DNA from: Sporocytophaga myxococcoides
Lineage (GTDB): Bacteria > Bacteroidota > Bacteroidia > Cytophagales > Cytophagaceae
Length of the DNA: 64,000 nt
Direction of reading: 5' to 3'
Assembly: GCF_000775915.1 (NCBI RefSeq)
Contig: NZ_BBLT01000005.1
Location: forward strand, 1-64,000
Under the pieces are notes generated by a model. That model searched no databases. It saw only the letters and a list, made by a program, of their open reading frames with translations, and was not told the origin of the DNA. Made by a program: the position numbers and the translations under genes. Positions 63,662 to 64,000 of this stretch are shown here, piece after piece; the stretch's first letter is position 1, and every line of letters begins with the position of its first letter.

Positions 63662-64000
63662 TTATTTTTTCCGCTTAAGAAGGGGGGTATTCTTAAGGAT
63701 CAGTTCATTTCGGATAAACTGGCCAGATGGAGTAAGGTCTGTTTCAGACCAGTGAGAAATTTCGGAAACCGGAAGTAATATAGATGCAGTTTCCTTTTTA
63801 TTAGCGACAGACCAGTTGCACCAGCTTATCTTATATTTGTCAAGAAAAGCAAACCATTCATTAGTCTCTTCTGCTCCGAATTTACCATTTCCGGAATAGT
63901 CGCAAGTACCAAATTCTGTGACAAATAATGCGACACCCTTTTTCATTGCCTTTTCTGCTTCGTCCCTTAAATATTGTCCGTGAGAAACAGCATAAAAGTG
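63662..64000 (-). CDS. GH5 (subfamily 2-like) endoglucanase, C-terminal fragment, cut by window edge
   Basis: Only the last 113 residues are inside the window; the gene continues past 64000. HFYAVSHGQYLRDEAEKAMK and the nucleophile segment LFVTEFGTCDYSGNGKF match GH5 cellulases, as does ISWCNWSVANKKE (substrate-platform Trp). The protein ends ...KNTPLLKRKK directly after the catalytic fold, without T9SS sorting domain or a visible carbohydrate-binding module on this side. Confidence 0.85.
   Translation of the reverse strand, partial: HFYAVSHGQYLRDEAEKAMKKGVALFVTEFGTCDYSGNGKFGAEETNEWFAFLDKYKISWCNWSVANKKETASILLPVSEISHWSETDLTPSGQFIRNELILKNTPLLKRKK

Overview
The window comes from a low-GC, Gram-negative member of the Bacteroidota, most probably a cellulose-degrading Cytophagales bacterium of the Cytophaga/Sporocytophaga type (the genus is inference). 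Supporting signs are proteins with type IX secretion (T9SS) C-terminal sorting domains, a PorP/SprF-type protein, a TonB-dependent receptor with a carboxypeptidase-regulatory N-domain, a short primary sigma factor without region 1.1, Bacteroidetes promoters (TTTG - about 19 nt - TAnnTTTG), bacillithiol synthesis (bshB1), and the C-terminal part of a GH5 endoglucanase at the right edge. It reads as ordinary chromosome. No phage, plasmid or intact insertion sequence was found.

Layout. 1-430: three and a half tandem copies of a ~125-bp repeat ending in a perfect 24-bp palindrome. 700-2340: an orphan membrane protein and a decayed small lipoprotein gene. 2459-5100: a TonB-dependent receptor followed by a structured, terminator-bearing RNA candidate. 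5149-10823: mostly minus-strand genes (NUC-family nuclease, kinase-like lipoprotein, a histone-H1-like tail fused to a GreA-like domain, dipeptide epimerase) plus a plus-strand thioredoxin-like protein. 11021-19229: SlyD, PorP/SprF, an SF1 helicase, a DUF1232 protein, an SpmA-SpmB fusion, 3-methyladenine glycosylase and a WG-repeat protein. 19467-31461: secreted proteins (mosaic esterase, outer-membrane phospholipase A, two large T9SS cargoes and a third likely one) with an aldo/keto reductase among them.

31510-43430 is a housekeeping block: LptF/G permease, rpsO-pnp-sigma70, a small lipoprotein, trxB with an M23/LysM peptidase and bshB1, pdxH, yqgE with a DUF349 protein, and tRNA-Thr(TGT) with its own promoter and terminator. 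43507-48582 holds a histidine kinase/response regulator pair, an orphan AAA ATPase, two small unknowns and a DinB-family protein.

48596-56364 is the most unusual region. A 7TMR-DISM membrane receptor carries, at its cytoplasmic end, a zinc-ribbon/HTH domain of the IS1595-transposase type. It is divergent from a complete TolC/adaptor/RND efflux operon. 56383-64000 contains an unknown protein, glutathione peroxidase, a glycerophosphodiesterase lipoprotein, a zinc-ribbon/alpha-CTD-like protein, a methyltransferase whose promoter carries a MerR-type dyad beside a divergent cysteine-free MerR regulator, a second WG-repeat protein, an MBL-fold hydrolase and the partial GH5 cellulase.
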